Of a stretch of 64,000 nt of DNA, positions 19,453 through 26,814 are shown piece after piece. Below the pieces are notes generated by a model. The model did no database searches, was not told the origin of the DNA, and saw only the letters and a program-made list of their open reading frames with translations. Source of the stretch: an uncultured Rhizobium sp. (GTDB lineage Bacteria; Pseudomonadota; Alphaproteobacteria; Rhizobiales; Rhizobiaceae); assembly GCA_945952045.1 (NCBI GenBank), contig CAMFHE010000020.1, positions 35,508 to 99,507 on the forward strand, read 5' to 3'. Position numbers and translations under genes: made by a program. Positions within the stretch are counted from its first letter, which is position 1; each line of letters opens with the position of its first letter.

Positions 19453-20100
19453 ATGCACAGTCTGACGATCATCATTGCAGACGACCATCCGCTGTTTCGC
19501 GGCGCGCTGCGTCAGGCGGTGGACGGGCTGGAGGGCACGCTTGCCATCCTCGAGGCCGGCGATTTCGACGCCGCGCATCGCAAAGCGGCCGAACGGGCCG
19601 AAGCCGACCTGATGCTGCTCGATCTCGCCATGCCCGGCGTCAGCGGTTTTTCCGGATTGATGGCGCTGCGCTCGGAATTTCCGCATCTGCCGATCGTCAT
19701 CGTCTCGGCCACCGACGATGCGGTGACCATCCGCCGCGCCCTCGAACTCGGCGCTTCCGGCTTCATCTCGAAATCGGCCGGCATCGAGGAGATCCGTCAG
19801 GCGATCCGCACCGTGCTCTCAGGCGATATCGCAACGCCCGCCAGTTTCCAGGGCGGCCATGAGCCCGACCCGGAGGTCGCAGACGTCATCGCAAGGCTGC
19901 GCACGCTGACGCCGCAGCAGAGCCGCGTGCTCGGCATGCTGGCTGAAGGGCTGCTCAACAAGCAGATCGCCTATGAGCTCGGCGTTTCCGAAGCGACGAT
20001 CAAGGCGCATGTCTCGGCCATCCTGCTCAAGCTCAATGTCGATAGTCGCACCCAGGCGGTGATCCAGCTCGGCAAGATCAACGCGGCCGCCGCCGCCTGA
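19453..20100 (+). CDS. LuxR/FixJ-type response regulator
   Basis: 215 residues. The N-terminal receiver domain has the acidic pair in IADDHPLFRG, the phospho-acceptor aspartate in LLDLAMPGVSG (about residue 57), the switch serine in IVIVSATD and the conserved lysine in GFISKSAG. The C-terminal LuxR helix-turn-helix (about 150-205) reads LTPQQSRVLGMLAEGLLNKQ and SEATIKAHVSAILLKL. It should bind DNA when phosphorylated. No sensor kinase gene is adjacent, so the partner is unknown. The ATG is preceded by GGGAGGGAG. Confidence 0.9.
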   Translation: MHSLTIIIADDHPLFRGALRQAVDGLEGTLAILEAGDFDAAHRKAAERAEADLMLLDLAMPGVSGFSGLMALRSEFPHLPIVIVSATDDAVTIRRALELGASGFISKSAGIEEIRQAIRTVLSGDIATPASFQGGHEPDPEVADVIARLRTLTPQQSRVLGMLAEGLLNKQIAYELGVSEATIKAHVSAILLKLNVDSRTQAVIQLGKINAAAAA

Positions 20101-20269
20101 TCGGGAAAGGATTTTATTCCTCATTCCCTTTACTCCGCAGGCCAGCTTGGTTAATGTGGATCGCAGCGATTGCGGACGAAACGCCTGACGCATCCCTGGA
20201 ACAGTTGCACCGGTTTTTCGATCCGGACATGCGCAGCGACAACGCCCTGATCGCCGGGAACCCTGGACC

Positions 20270-20950
20270 ATGCTTTCACACGACACGATATGGGGCGCGA
20301 TCGATACCCTGGCGGAGCGGCATCAGTTGACGCCATCAGGCCTTGCGCGTCGAGCGGGGCTCGATCCCACCTCCTTCAACAAATCCAAGCGGCTGAGCGG
20401 CGACGGCCGGTTGCGCTGGCCCTCGACGGAATCGATTGCCAAGGTGCTGGAGGCCACCGGCGCGACGCTCGACCAGTTCATGAGCTACATGCAGCCGATG
20501 ATGCCAGAGCGCGGACTGCCGGATCGCGGCTTGCCGGACGGGCTTTTTCCGCCGCAAACCGGCAACATTCCCTTGCTGGGCTTCGCGCAGGCGGGTGCAG
20601 GCGGCTTTTTCGACGATGGCGGCTTTCCCGCCGGCCAGGGCTGGGATGTGGTCGAGTTTCCAGCCTCGCCGGAACGCAAGGCCGGCGTCTATGCGCTGGA
20701 GGTCCAGGGCGAAAGCATGTTGCCGCTCTACCGCGACGGCGACATCCTCATCGTCGAGCCCGGCGCCCAGGTCCGGCGCGGCGACCGCGTGGTGGTGCGC
20801 ACCTGCGAGGGCGAAGTCATGGCCAAGGTGCTGGTGCGCCAGACGCCGCGCGCCATCGAGCTCATGTCGCTCAATCCCGATCACCCCAACCGCAGTTTCG
20901 AGATCGCCGACCTGGACTGGATCGCTCGGATCATCTGGGCCAGCCAATAG
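20270..20950 (+). CDS. XRE-type HTH regulator with S24 (LexA/CI-like) peptidase domain
   Basis: 226 residues. The N-terminal helix-turn-helix (about 8-70) contains LTPSGLARRAGLDPTSFNKS. The C-terminal S24 domain has the catalytic serine in QGESMLPLYRDGDIL and the catalytic lysine in EGEVMAKVLVR. An Ala-Gly pair lies ahead of it in LLGFAQAGAGGFF, a possible self-cleavage site. So it has everything needed for RecA-stimulated autocleavage, as in phage repressors and LexA, but no phage genes are nearby. The partner genes it controls are unknown. Confidence 0.85.
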   Translation: MLSHDTIWGAIDTLAERHQLTPSGLARRAGLDPTSFNKSKRLSGDGRLRWPSTESIAKVLEATGATLDQFMSYMQPMMPERGLPDRGLPDGLFPPQTGNIPLLGFAQAGAGGFFDDGGFPAGQGWDVVEFPASPERKAGVYALEVQGESMLPLYRDGDILIVEPGAQVRRGDRVVVRTCEGEVMAKVLVRQTPRAIELMSLNPDHPNRSFEIADLDWIARIIWASQ

Positions 20951-20958
20951 GCTCGCCA

Positions 20959-21005
20959 ACGCATTTCCGGAGGGAAAAACGGCTCTCGCTTTTCCTGGAC
21001 ATGCT
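20959..21005 (-). repeat. 47-bp imperfect palindrome, copy D
   Basis: Fourth 47-bp copy, in the opposite orientation to copies A-C. On the plus strand it starts ACGCATTTCCGG and ends GGACATGCT. It begins 9 bp after the XRE-S24 stop codon and is followed 11 bp later by copy E in the same orientation. Confidence 0.78.
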
Positions 21006-21016
21006 CATTTGTTGTA

Positions 21017-21063
21017 ACGCATTTCCGGACGGAAAACCGGTTCCCACTTTTCCTGGAAATGCT
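21017..21063 (-). repeat. 47-bp imperfect palindrome, copy E
   Basis: Fifth 47-bp copy, a close tandem partner of copy D. On the plus strand it starts ACGCATTTCCGG and ends GGAAATGCT. It is the most symmetrical copy. The end of the repeat contains an ATG (21059) that is in frame with the next gene. Confidence 0.8.
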
Positions 21064-21079
21064 TATAGGATTATTTTCA

Positions 21080-21865
21080 GTGGCCCATCCCGTCATACCC
21101 GCCCTCGCCCTTGCCGGTATCGCCCTTTGGAGTGGGCTTTTGATGACCGGCGGCGCGCATGTGCGGGCGAGAAGCGAGCAGGCACAGGTTTCCATCAATG
21201 GCGATGATCTCGCCGCCATGTCGGCGGAGAGCGCCGAGGCGGAGGCAATCCTGTCACAAGGCGCCGAGGCCGAAGCGCCAGCCAGCGAGCCGGATGCGCA
21301 GGCGACCGCGACGCCCGCGGAAAATGCGCCACAGATGGAAAATAACAGCGCCCGCCCGGCAATGCCCGGCGGTTTCGATTATCCGGTCGCCGACGGTACC
21401 AGGACGCTGGAGCGAATAGCGCCAAAGGCGCTTCCGGCGCCACCGCCCGCCCCGCCGAAGCCCGTTCTCCTCACACGCCCGGCAACGGCGCAGGCCGGCG
21501 TCGTGACCGTTGCCGGGCGCAAGCTGGGCTTTGCCGGGCTGGTCGCCACCGATCCCGCCCGCATCTGCAAGGACGCCCAAGGCCGGGATTGGCCCTGCGG
21601 CGCCGTGGCCGCCACAGCGCAACGCCAGTTCCTGCGCAATCGCACGATTGCCTGCGATCTCAAGGACAAGGATTGGGCCGATGGCAGCAGCGCCACATGC
21701 ACGCTCGGCGATATCGATATCGGCGCTTGGCTGGTGAGCAATGGCTGGGCCGAGGCCGCCCCCGGTTCGCCGCTCGAGAAGCTGCAAGACGAAGCGCGCA
21801 AGGCGGGCGAAGGTCTGTTCGGCGACGATCCGCGCCAAGCGGGCACGGCAACGGAAACGCCGTAG
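21080..21865 (+). CDS. membrane-anchored thermonuclease-like (SNase-fold) protein, probably non-catalytic
   Basis: About 261 residues. A hydrophobic N-terminal anchor (VIPALALAGIALWSGLLM) is followed by an Ala/Glu/Pro-rich linker to about residue 130. The C-terminal 110 residues resemble the staphylococcal nuclease family: VTVAGRKLGFAGLVATDP, CGAVAATAQRQFLRNRTIAC, IGAWLVSNGWAEAAP and LQDEARKAGEGLFGD. The usual catalytic IDAPE-type loop is replaced by LVATDP, so nuclease activity is doubtful. The GTG at 21080 has AGGA nine bases upstream; the alternative ATG at 21059 lies inside the 47-bp repeat. Confidence 0.68.
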   Translation: MAHPVIPALALAGIALWSGLLMTGGAHVRARSEQAQVSINGDDLAAMSAESAEAEAILSQGAEAEAPASEPDAQATATPAENAPQMENNSARPAMPGGFDYPVADGTRTLERIAPKALPAPPPAPPKPVLLTRPATAQAGVVTVAGRKLGFAGLVATDPARICKDAQGRDWPCGAVAATAQRQFLRNRTIACDLKDKDWADGSSATCTLGDIDIGAWLVSNGWAEAAPGSPLEKLQDEARKAGEGLFGDDPRQAGTATETP

Positions 21866-21982
21866 CCTCTGGATGCAGACCGGTTTTCATCGTCCCGCAA
21901 ACCGTTCCAGCATCCCCGCTCTTGTATGCCATCCCGCCGCTCTCTATCTACGGCGCGATTGTTCGATGAACCGGAGACCCGC

Positions 21983-22396
21983 ATGACCGTCACGCTGACG
22001 CCCCACGACGCCCTGATCTACACCATGGTTCTGGCGTCTGCCGTGGACCGGACGATGAGCGACGTCGAACTGTCGCGTATCGGCGAGATCGTGCAAAGCC
22101 TGCCGGTCTTCGACGGTTTCGATTCCGACCGGCTGATCGGCATTGCTCAGGATTGCACGACCCTGGTGTCGGGCAACGAAGGTCTCGATATCGTGCTGGA
22201 AATCATCCGCGATACGTTGCCGCCGCGTCTGCGCGACACGGCTTACGCGCTGGCCGCCGAAATCGTCGCAGCAGATCGCCGGGTCGTGGCTGAAGAATTG
22301 CGGCTGCTGCAATTGCTGCGTGATCGCCTTTCGCTCGACAAGCTGACATCGGTCGCCATCGAACGCGCCGCGGAGGCGCGTTACCGGGCGGCGTAA
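21983..22396 (+). CDS. TerB-family tellurite-resistance-like protein
   Basis: A 137-residue all-helical protein with a TerB-like pattern: HDALIYTMVLASAVDRTMSD near the N-terminus, then YALAAEIVAADRRVVAEELR and LLQLLRDRLSLDK. The acidic residue in VDRTMSDVE and the one in AADRRVVAEE sit where the family's metal-binding acids lie. The general TerB role is a membrane-stress/metal-sensing scaffold, without known enzyme activity. The ATG at 21983 is chosen after CGGAG. Confidence 0.8.
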   Translation: MTVTLTPHDALIYTMVLASAVDRTMSDVELSRIGEIVQSLPVFDGFDSDRLIGIAQDCTTLVSGNEGLDIVLEIIRDTLPPRLRDTAYALAAEIVAADRRVVAEELRLLQLLRDRLSLDKLTSVAIERAAEARYRAA

Positions 22397-22400
22397 CGCT

Positions 22401-23273
22401 TCAGTAGAGCCCGTTCGGGAAATAGCGCAGATAGGTTTCCTGCAGCCGGCCGTTGCGCGACAGCATCAGCAGCGCGTGGTCGATGGCAGCCGTCAGATCC
22501 GTATCCTGCTTGCGCAGCATCACAGACAGGCCCTCGCCGAGAAATGCTTCGGAGAAATAGGGCCCGTCGAACAGGCTGCAACACGCGTCCGCCGCCGGGC
22601 TTGCCGTCCAGAAAATCAGTTGCACGCCATCTGAAAAGATCGCATCGACCGATCCCGTCTTTAGGGCTTCCAGCAATGCCGCCCTTGTGTCGAATTCCAC
22701 TGGCTTGATTTTCGGGAAATAGGCCTTCAGCATTTCCTCATGCGTGGTCGCCGAGAGCACGCCGACCTTGCGGCCGGCAAGGGCCGCCGCCGTTTCTCCA
22801 GACGGCAGCGTCTTGCGGTTGACGGCAAAACGCGCCGGCAGCGCCATGAAAGGCCGCGAAAAGGCAAAACGCGCCCTGAGCGCCACCGTGGGCGCATGAC
22901 CGGCAATGGCTGCATCCACCTGCCCGCTTTCCAGCGCCGTTTCGATCTCGTCGAAGGGCAGCGCCTGGATCTGGCATTTTTCGGAAATCTTCAGCTCGGC
23001 ACAGATCAGCCGCGCCAGATCGACCTGGAAGCCGGCCAGCCTGCCGGTCTGATCCATGAAGTTGAAGGGCGGAAAATCGACCGTCGTCACGAACCTTAGC
23101 CGGCTCAACGTCGAAAGATCGGCGCCGGGCAGACGGTCACGCGCATCGAACAGAAGAGGCACCGAGTTCGATGGCTCAGCTCTTGCCGCAAACGGGAGGG
23201 ATGCGACCAAAAAAAGCACCAAAAAAGTGCATTTACCCCAAAATCCTAGAGGTGCGAGACGCGGTGTCGCCAT
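22401..23273 (-). CDS. periplasmic amino-acid-type substrate-binding protein (SBP_bac_3), orphan
   Basis: 290 residues with a signal peptide (FWGKCTFLVLFLVASLPFA, cleavage near ARAEPS). The mature part is a type 3 solute-binding protein: LRFVTTVDFPPFNFMDQTGR, GFQVDLARLICAEL, QVDAAIAGHAPTVALRARFAF and KVGVLSATTHEEML. Such proteins deliver polar amino acids or related molecules to ABC importers or signal proteins. No permease or ATPase gene is adjacent, so it is an orphan. The ATG at 23273 is preferred over longer forms because it opens the signal peptide and has GGAG upstream. Confidence 0.85.
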   Translation of the reverse strand: MATPRLAPLGFWGKCTFLVLFLVASLPFAARAEPSNSVPLLFDARDRLPGADLSTLSRLRFVTTVDFPPFNFMDQTGRLAGFQVDLARLICAELKISEKCQIQALPFDEIETALESGQVDAAIAGHAPTVALRARFAFSRPFMALPARFAVNRKTLPSGETAAALAGRKVGVLSATTHEEMLKAYFPKIKPVEFDTRAALLEALKTGSVDAIFSDGVQLIFWTASPAADACCSLFDGPYFSEAFLGEGLSVMLRKQDTDLTAAIDHALLMLSRNGRLQETYLRYFPNGLY

Positions 23274-23404
23274 TATGATCCAACTCCAGATGTCGTTGTT
23301 ACCGCTGCACGCAACCGGCGACAAGACGCGCAACCGTTGACCGGAAGCCATCCTTGGAGGGCCCTGCAACGGAGTCTCAGTCCGTAACGGGGTGTAGCAG
23401 GTTC

Positions 23405-25375
23405 ATGCGCAACGGGAAACATCCAGACATCTCCAAACTGCGCGAGCCGGAAGACACGCCCTCCTGGGATGCGACCGAACCGCTTTCCTCCCTCGAAGCC
23501 GAGATCGAGGCCCAGGTCCTGCGCCGCCTCGGCATTGGCGACGCGTTGATCGCCGAAATGGCCGAACGCGCCGCCCAATCCGGCGCCACGCTGGAACGCG
23601 AGCTCCTGGTCAGCGGCGCTGTCAGCGAACGGGCCTATTATGCGGCGCTGGCGCAATTGCTGTCGCTTCCCTATCTCGAAACGATACCCGAGGGGCGCCT
23701 GCTCGACTATGCGTCGCTCGACATCCAGCTGGTTCGGCCGATGATGGTCAGGCTGCAACGTCCGCGCCGCAGCGCGCTGACCGCGCTGACCCCCGAGGCG
23801 CGACGCCTGCCGCAGACCCTGGCGCTGCTGATGCGCAGTCCGGCCCTGCGCACCGATATGGTCGTCGTTTCCGCCTCCAGCCTGCGTGCCGCCGTGTGGG
23901 AGGCGGGACGCGTCCGCCGCGTGCGCGAAACGATCACCAATTTGTTCGAGCGGCAGCCGCATCTGTCGGCGCGTGTCGTGTTCTGGGGCCGGCAAGGTTT
24001 TTATGCTGGCCTCGGCGTTTCAATTATCGTGGCTGGCCTGTTGTTTGCCCCGCAGCTATCGATGGAACTGATCCATATTGTCCTGACACTGCTCTACTTC
24101 CTGACATTCCTGATCAAATGCTGCGCAATCCGCCATTGTCGCGAACCGGCGGAGCCGATCCCGCCTCTGCCGCCCTTGCGCGACCTGCCGGTCTATACCG
24201 TCATGGTGGCGCTTTATCGCGAGGAACAGGTGGCCAGCCAGCTGGTGACGGCGCTGCGGCGGTTGCGCTGGCCGACGTCGCGGCTCGATATCAAGCTCGT
24301 CTGCGAGGCGGACGACCATGCCACCATCCTCGCCTTGAAGGCGCTCGACCTGCCGCCGCATTTCGAGATCGTCGAGGTGCCGATTGCCGCGCCGCGCACA
24401 AAGCCGAAAGCGTTGACCTATGCGCTGAATGCGGCGCGTGGCGCCTATCTCGCCGTTTACGATGCCGAAGACCGGCCCCATCCCGATCAGTTGCGGGAGG
24501 CCTATGGCAAGTTCCGGCGCGCGCCCGATGACATCGCTTGCCTGCAGGCGCCGTTGATTATCGCCAATGCCCGGCAATCCTGGCTGAGCGCGCTGTTTTC
24601 GCTGGAATATTCCGCTCTTTTCCGGGCCTTGTTGCCCATGCTGGCGCGCAGCCGCATGCCGCTACCGCTGGGCGGGACATCGAACCATTTCCGCACCGAC
24701 ATCCTGCGCGCCGCCGGCGGCTGGGATCCGTTCAACGTCACAGAGGATGCCGATCTCGGCATGCGCCTCTATCGGCTCGGTTATCGCTCCGACGTGCTGC
24801 TGCGACAGACCGTGGAAGATGCGCCGACCACCGCGAAGGTCTGGATGAACCAGCGCACACGCTGGTTCAAGGGCTGGCTGCAAACATGGCTGGTGATGAT
24901 GCGGGCGCCCGGCGAACTCAGACGCGAAATGGGCACATCGGCCTTTGCCATGTTCAATCTGCTGATCGGCGGCATGCTGATCTCGTCGCTTGCCCATCCG
25001 TTCATCCTGCTGTTCATCTTCGTGACCATCTGGGCCTTGATGCAGGCGCCCGGCGAAGGCCTGTCGATCGTTACGCAAATCCTGTTTGCGATGGATTTCA
25101 CCAACATCCTCGGCAGCTATGCCGCCGTGCTCGGGGTCGGCAGCGCCGCAATGATCCGCCACGAGAAGAAACTGGTCGGCTGGCGCTGGCTCGCTTTGCC
25201 CGCCTACTGGATGATGGTTTCCGCCGCCGCCTGGCGCGCCGTGTTCGAGCTTCGCAGCAATCCGTTTCTCTGGCGCAAGACACCGCACGAACCCGCGCTC
25301 ATCACCCAGGCGACAAAACCGCAGATCAGGGCAAACGAAAAGGTCGCAAGCGCGGAACTTGCGCCGGAAAAATGA
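23405..25375 (+). CDS. processive family-2 glycosyltransferase, membrane-bound, with N-terminal GspE_N/MshEN-like region
   Basis: 656 residues. The first ~190 are cytosolic and include LERELLVSGAVSERAYYAAL followed by AQLLSLPYLE, resembling type II secretion GspE N-terminal/MshEN domains. Two membrane helices (about 195-240) lead into a GT2 catalytic domain with CEADDHAT, DAEDRPHPDQ, the acceptor motif TEDADLGMRLYR and QRTRWFKGW (a Q..RW motif), typical of cellulose/hyaluronan-synthase-like processive enzymes. Three more helices follow. It probably polymerises or exports a surface polysaccharide or glycolipid; sugar and product are unknown. The ATG at 23405 is my choice; an upstream in-frame start at 23354 exists. 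Confidence 0.82.
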   Translation: MRNGKHPDISKLREPEDTPSWDATEPLSSLEAEIEAQVLRRLGIGDALIAEMAERAAQSGATLERELLVSGAVSERAYYAALAQLLSLPYLETIPEGRLLDYASLDIQLVRPMMVRLQRPRRSALTALTPEARRLPQTLALLMRSPALRTDMVVVSASSLRAAVWEAGRVRRVRETITNLFERQPHLSARVVFWGRQGFYAGLGVSIIVAGLLFAPQLSMELIHIVLTLLYFLTFLIKCCAIRHCREPAEPIPPLPPLRDLPVYTVMVALYREEQVASQLVTALRRLRWPTSRLDIKLVCEADDHATILALKALDLPPHFEIVEVPIAAPRTKPKALTYALNAARGAYLAVYDAEDRPHPDQLREAYGKFRRAPDDIACLQAPLIIANARQSWLSALFSLEYSALFRALLPMLARSRMPLPLGGTSNHFRTDILRAAGGWDPFNVTEDADLGMRLYRLGYRSDVLLRQTVEDAPTTAKVWMNQRTRWFKGWLQTWLVMMRAPGELRREMGTSAFAMFNLLIGGMLISSLAHPFILLFIFVTIWALMQAPGEGLSIVTQILFAMDFTNILGSYAAVLGVGSAAMIRHEKKLVGWRWLALPAYWMMVSAAAWRAVFELRSNPFLWRKTPHEPALITQATKPQIRANEKVASAELAPEK

Positions 25376-25394
25376 CTTAAGTGCATGAAAAGAT

Positions 25395-25468
25395 TGGAGC
25401 GGGTGAAGGGAATCGAACCCTCGTATTCAGCTTGGGAAGCTGCTGCTCTACCATTGAGCTACACCCGC
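25395..25468 (-). tRNA. tRNA-Gly (anticodon CCC)
   Basis: A 74-base tRNA with encoded CCA on the minus strand. The acceptor stem is GCGGGTG/CACCCGC, the anticodon loop is TTCCCAA (anticodon CCC) and the T-arm is GAGGGTTCGATTCCCTT. It closely matches bacterial glycine tRNA(CCC). Confidence 0.96.
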
Positions 25469-25519
25469 GCGCGTTTTCTTCTCCAATAGTTCCCGCAGCC
25501 TGTCAAGGACAGAAGGGGA

Positions 25520-26617
25520 TCAGGCGGGGCGGAAGTGTTTGGAGAGCTTCAGCCCCTGCGCCTGGTAGTTGGAGCCGGCGCCCTCGCCATAGAGGCCTTC
25601 GGGACGCTCCAGCATGTGCTCGTAGACCAGGCGGCCGACGATCTGGCTGTGCTCGAGGATGAAGGGAACCTCGTGGCTGCGCACTTCCAGGACGGCGCGG
25701 CTGCCGGAGCCACCGGCCTCGGCATGGCCGAAGCCGGGATCGAAGAAGCCGGCGTAATGGACGCGGAATTCGCCGACCAGCGTATCGTAAGGCGTCATTT
25801 CGGCGGCGACCAGCGGCGGCACATGCACGGCCTCGCGCGAGACGAGGATGTAGAACTCGTCCGGATCGAGGATCAATTCGTCGCGGCCGCGGCTGTAGAG
25901 CGGTTCCCAGAAATCGAGCACGTCCTGCGCCGCCTTGGCATCGACATCGATGACGGCGGTGTGGTGCTTGCCGCGATAGCCGATCAGGCCTTGCGGGCCG
26001 GAGCCCTTGAGGTCGATGGAGAGCGCGATGCCGCCATTGGAAACGTTCGGCGCTTCGCTGGCAACCAGCGTTTCGCGCGTATGCAGGTCCAGAAGCTCGG
26101 CGTCGGCGAGCAGCGAATGGCCAATGCGGAAGCGGATCTGCGACAGGCGCGAGCCACGACGCACGACGATCGGGAAGGTGCGTGGAGAGATTTCCAGATA
26201 GAGCGGGCCGTTGTAGCCGGCCGGGATCTTGTCGAATTCCTGCGCCCGGTCGGTGATGACGCGGGTGAAGATATCGAGCCGGCCGGTCGAGCTCTTCGGA
26301 TTGGCCGAGGCCGACATGTCGGCCGGCAGATCGAGGCTTTCGAGCAACGGCACGATATAGACGCAGCCGGTTTCCAGCACCGCGCCTTCGGCCAGATCGA
26401 CCTCGTGCAGCTTAAGCCGTTCCAGCTTGTCGGCGACCGAATGGTTGGGTCCGGGCATGAAGCTGGCGCGGACCCGGTAGGCGCGTGCGCCAAGACGCAG
26501 ATCGAGGCTTGCCGGCTGGATCTGGTCGGCATCGAGCGCGGCTTCAGAGGTCAGCCGCCCGGCGGTAAACAGCGCGCGGATCGCCTTGTCCGCCAGAATG
26601 CCTGTGGTTCTGGTCAT
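25520..26617 (-). CDS. dcd: 2'-deoxycytidine 5'-triphosphate deaminase, double-length form
   Basis: 365 residues, about twice the E. coli enzyme. It belongs to the alphaproteobacterial long Dcd family, in which two dUTPase-like domains are joined. It deaminates dCTP to dUTP for dTTP synthesis. Visible: DQIQPASLDLRLG (about 28-40), NPKSSTGRLDIFTRVITD (about 115), and in the second half QGLIGYRGKHHTAVIDVD, FDPGFG and LEVRSHEVPFILEHSQIVGR. The ATG pair at 26620/26617 follows AAGGAAGGG; I list the second. tRNA-Gly lies just downstream. Its promoter region abuts the metZ regulatory leader, which is divergent. Confidence 0.88.
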   Translation of the reverse strand: MTRTTGILADKAIRALFTAGRLTSEAALDADQIQPASLDLRLGARAYRVRASFMPGPNHSVADKLERLKLHEVDLAEGAVLETGCVYIVPLLESLDLPADMSASANPKSSTGRLDIFTRVITDRAQEFDKIPAGYNGPLYLEISPRTFPIVVRRGSRLSQIRFRIGHSLLADAELLDLHTRETLVASEAPNVSNGGIALSIDLKGSGPQGLIGYRGKHHTAVIDVDAKAAQDVLDFWEPLYSRGRDELILDPDEFYILVSREAVHVPPLVAAEMTPYDTLVGEFRVHYAGFFDPGFGHAEAGGSGSRAVLEVRSHEVPFILEHSQIVGRLVYEHMLERPEGLYGEGAGSNYQAQGLKLSKHFRPA

Positions 26618-26659
26618 CATGCCCTTCCTTTTGCGGCAGACAAAATCAAAACTGAGCAA

Positions 26660-26688
26660 TTGACGCAAGCGGCAAGCCGCAGTATTCA
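26660..26688 (+). promoter_or_regulatory. sigma70-type promoter of metZ
   Basis: TTGACG at 26660-26665 and TATTCA at 26683-26688 with a 17-base spacer. The predicted transcript start near 26695 is immediately before the SAM-II riboswitch. The -10 match is weak. Confidence 0.5.
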
Positions 26689-26697
26689 GGCCTTTAT

Positions 26698-26757
26698 CCC
26701 GTGGTGATTTGGCCGGTCGGCTTGCAGCCACGTTAAACAAGTGGCTAAAAGGACCGG
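26698..26757 (+). promoter_or_regulatory. SAM-II riboswitch (metA motif) upstream of metZ
   Basis: H-type pseudoknot of the SAM-II class. P1 pairs CGTGG (26700-26704) with CCACG (26728-26732). The loop starts TGATTTGG, and TTGCAG precedes the 3' strand. Conserved GTTAAACAAG and GGCTAAAAGG follow, and the second stem pairs CCGGTC (26713-26718) with GACCGG (26752-26757). The position before a methionine biosynthesis gene in an alphaproteobacterium fits the known distribution. It senses S-adenosylmethionine and lowers metZ expression when SAM is plentiful. Confidence 0.93.
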
Positions 26758-26761
26758 GGTG

Positions 26762-26793
26762 AAAACCGGTTCGCTTTCGCGACCGGTTTTTTT
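26762..26793 (+). terminator. intrinsic terminator in the metZ leader, attached to the SAM-II riboswitch
   Basis: A perfect 9-bp stem (26762-26770 with 26782-26790), an 11-base loop and a T run to 26793, lying between the riboswitch and the metZ ATG. It would stop transcription before metZ. The region 26753-26757 can instead pair with 26766-26770, which would break the terminator. Confidence 0.8.
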
Positions 26794-26814
26794 GTTTTTG
26801 AAAGTGGTGATGGC

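Noticed and set aside
20151..20269. Short upstream frame ahead of the XRE-S24 regulator
   Set aside because: Starts at an ATG near 20154 without a ribosome site and runs out of frame into the regulator; no support as a gene.
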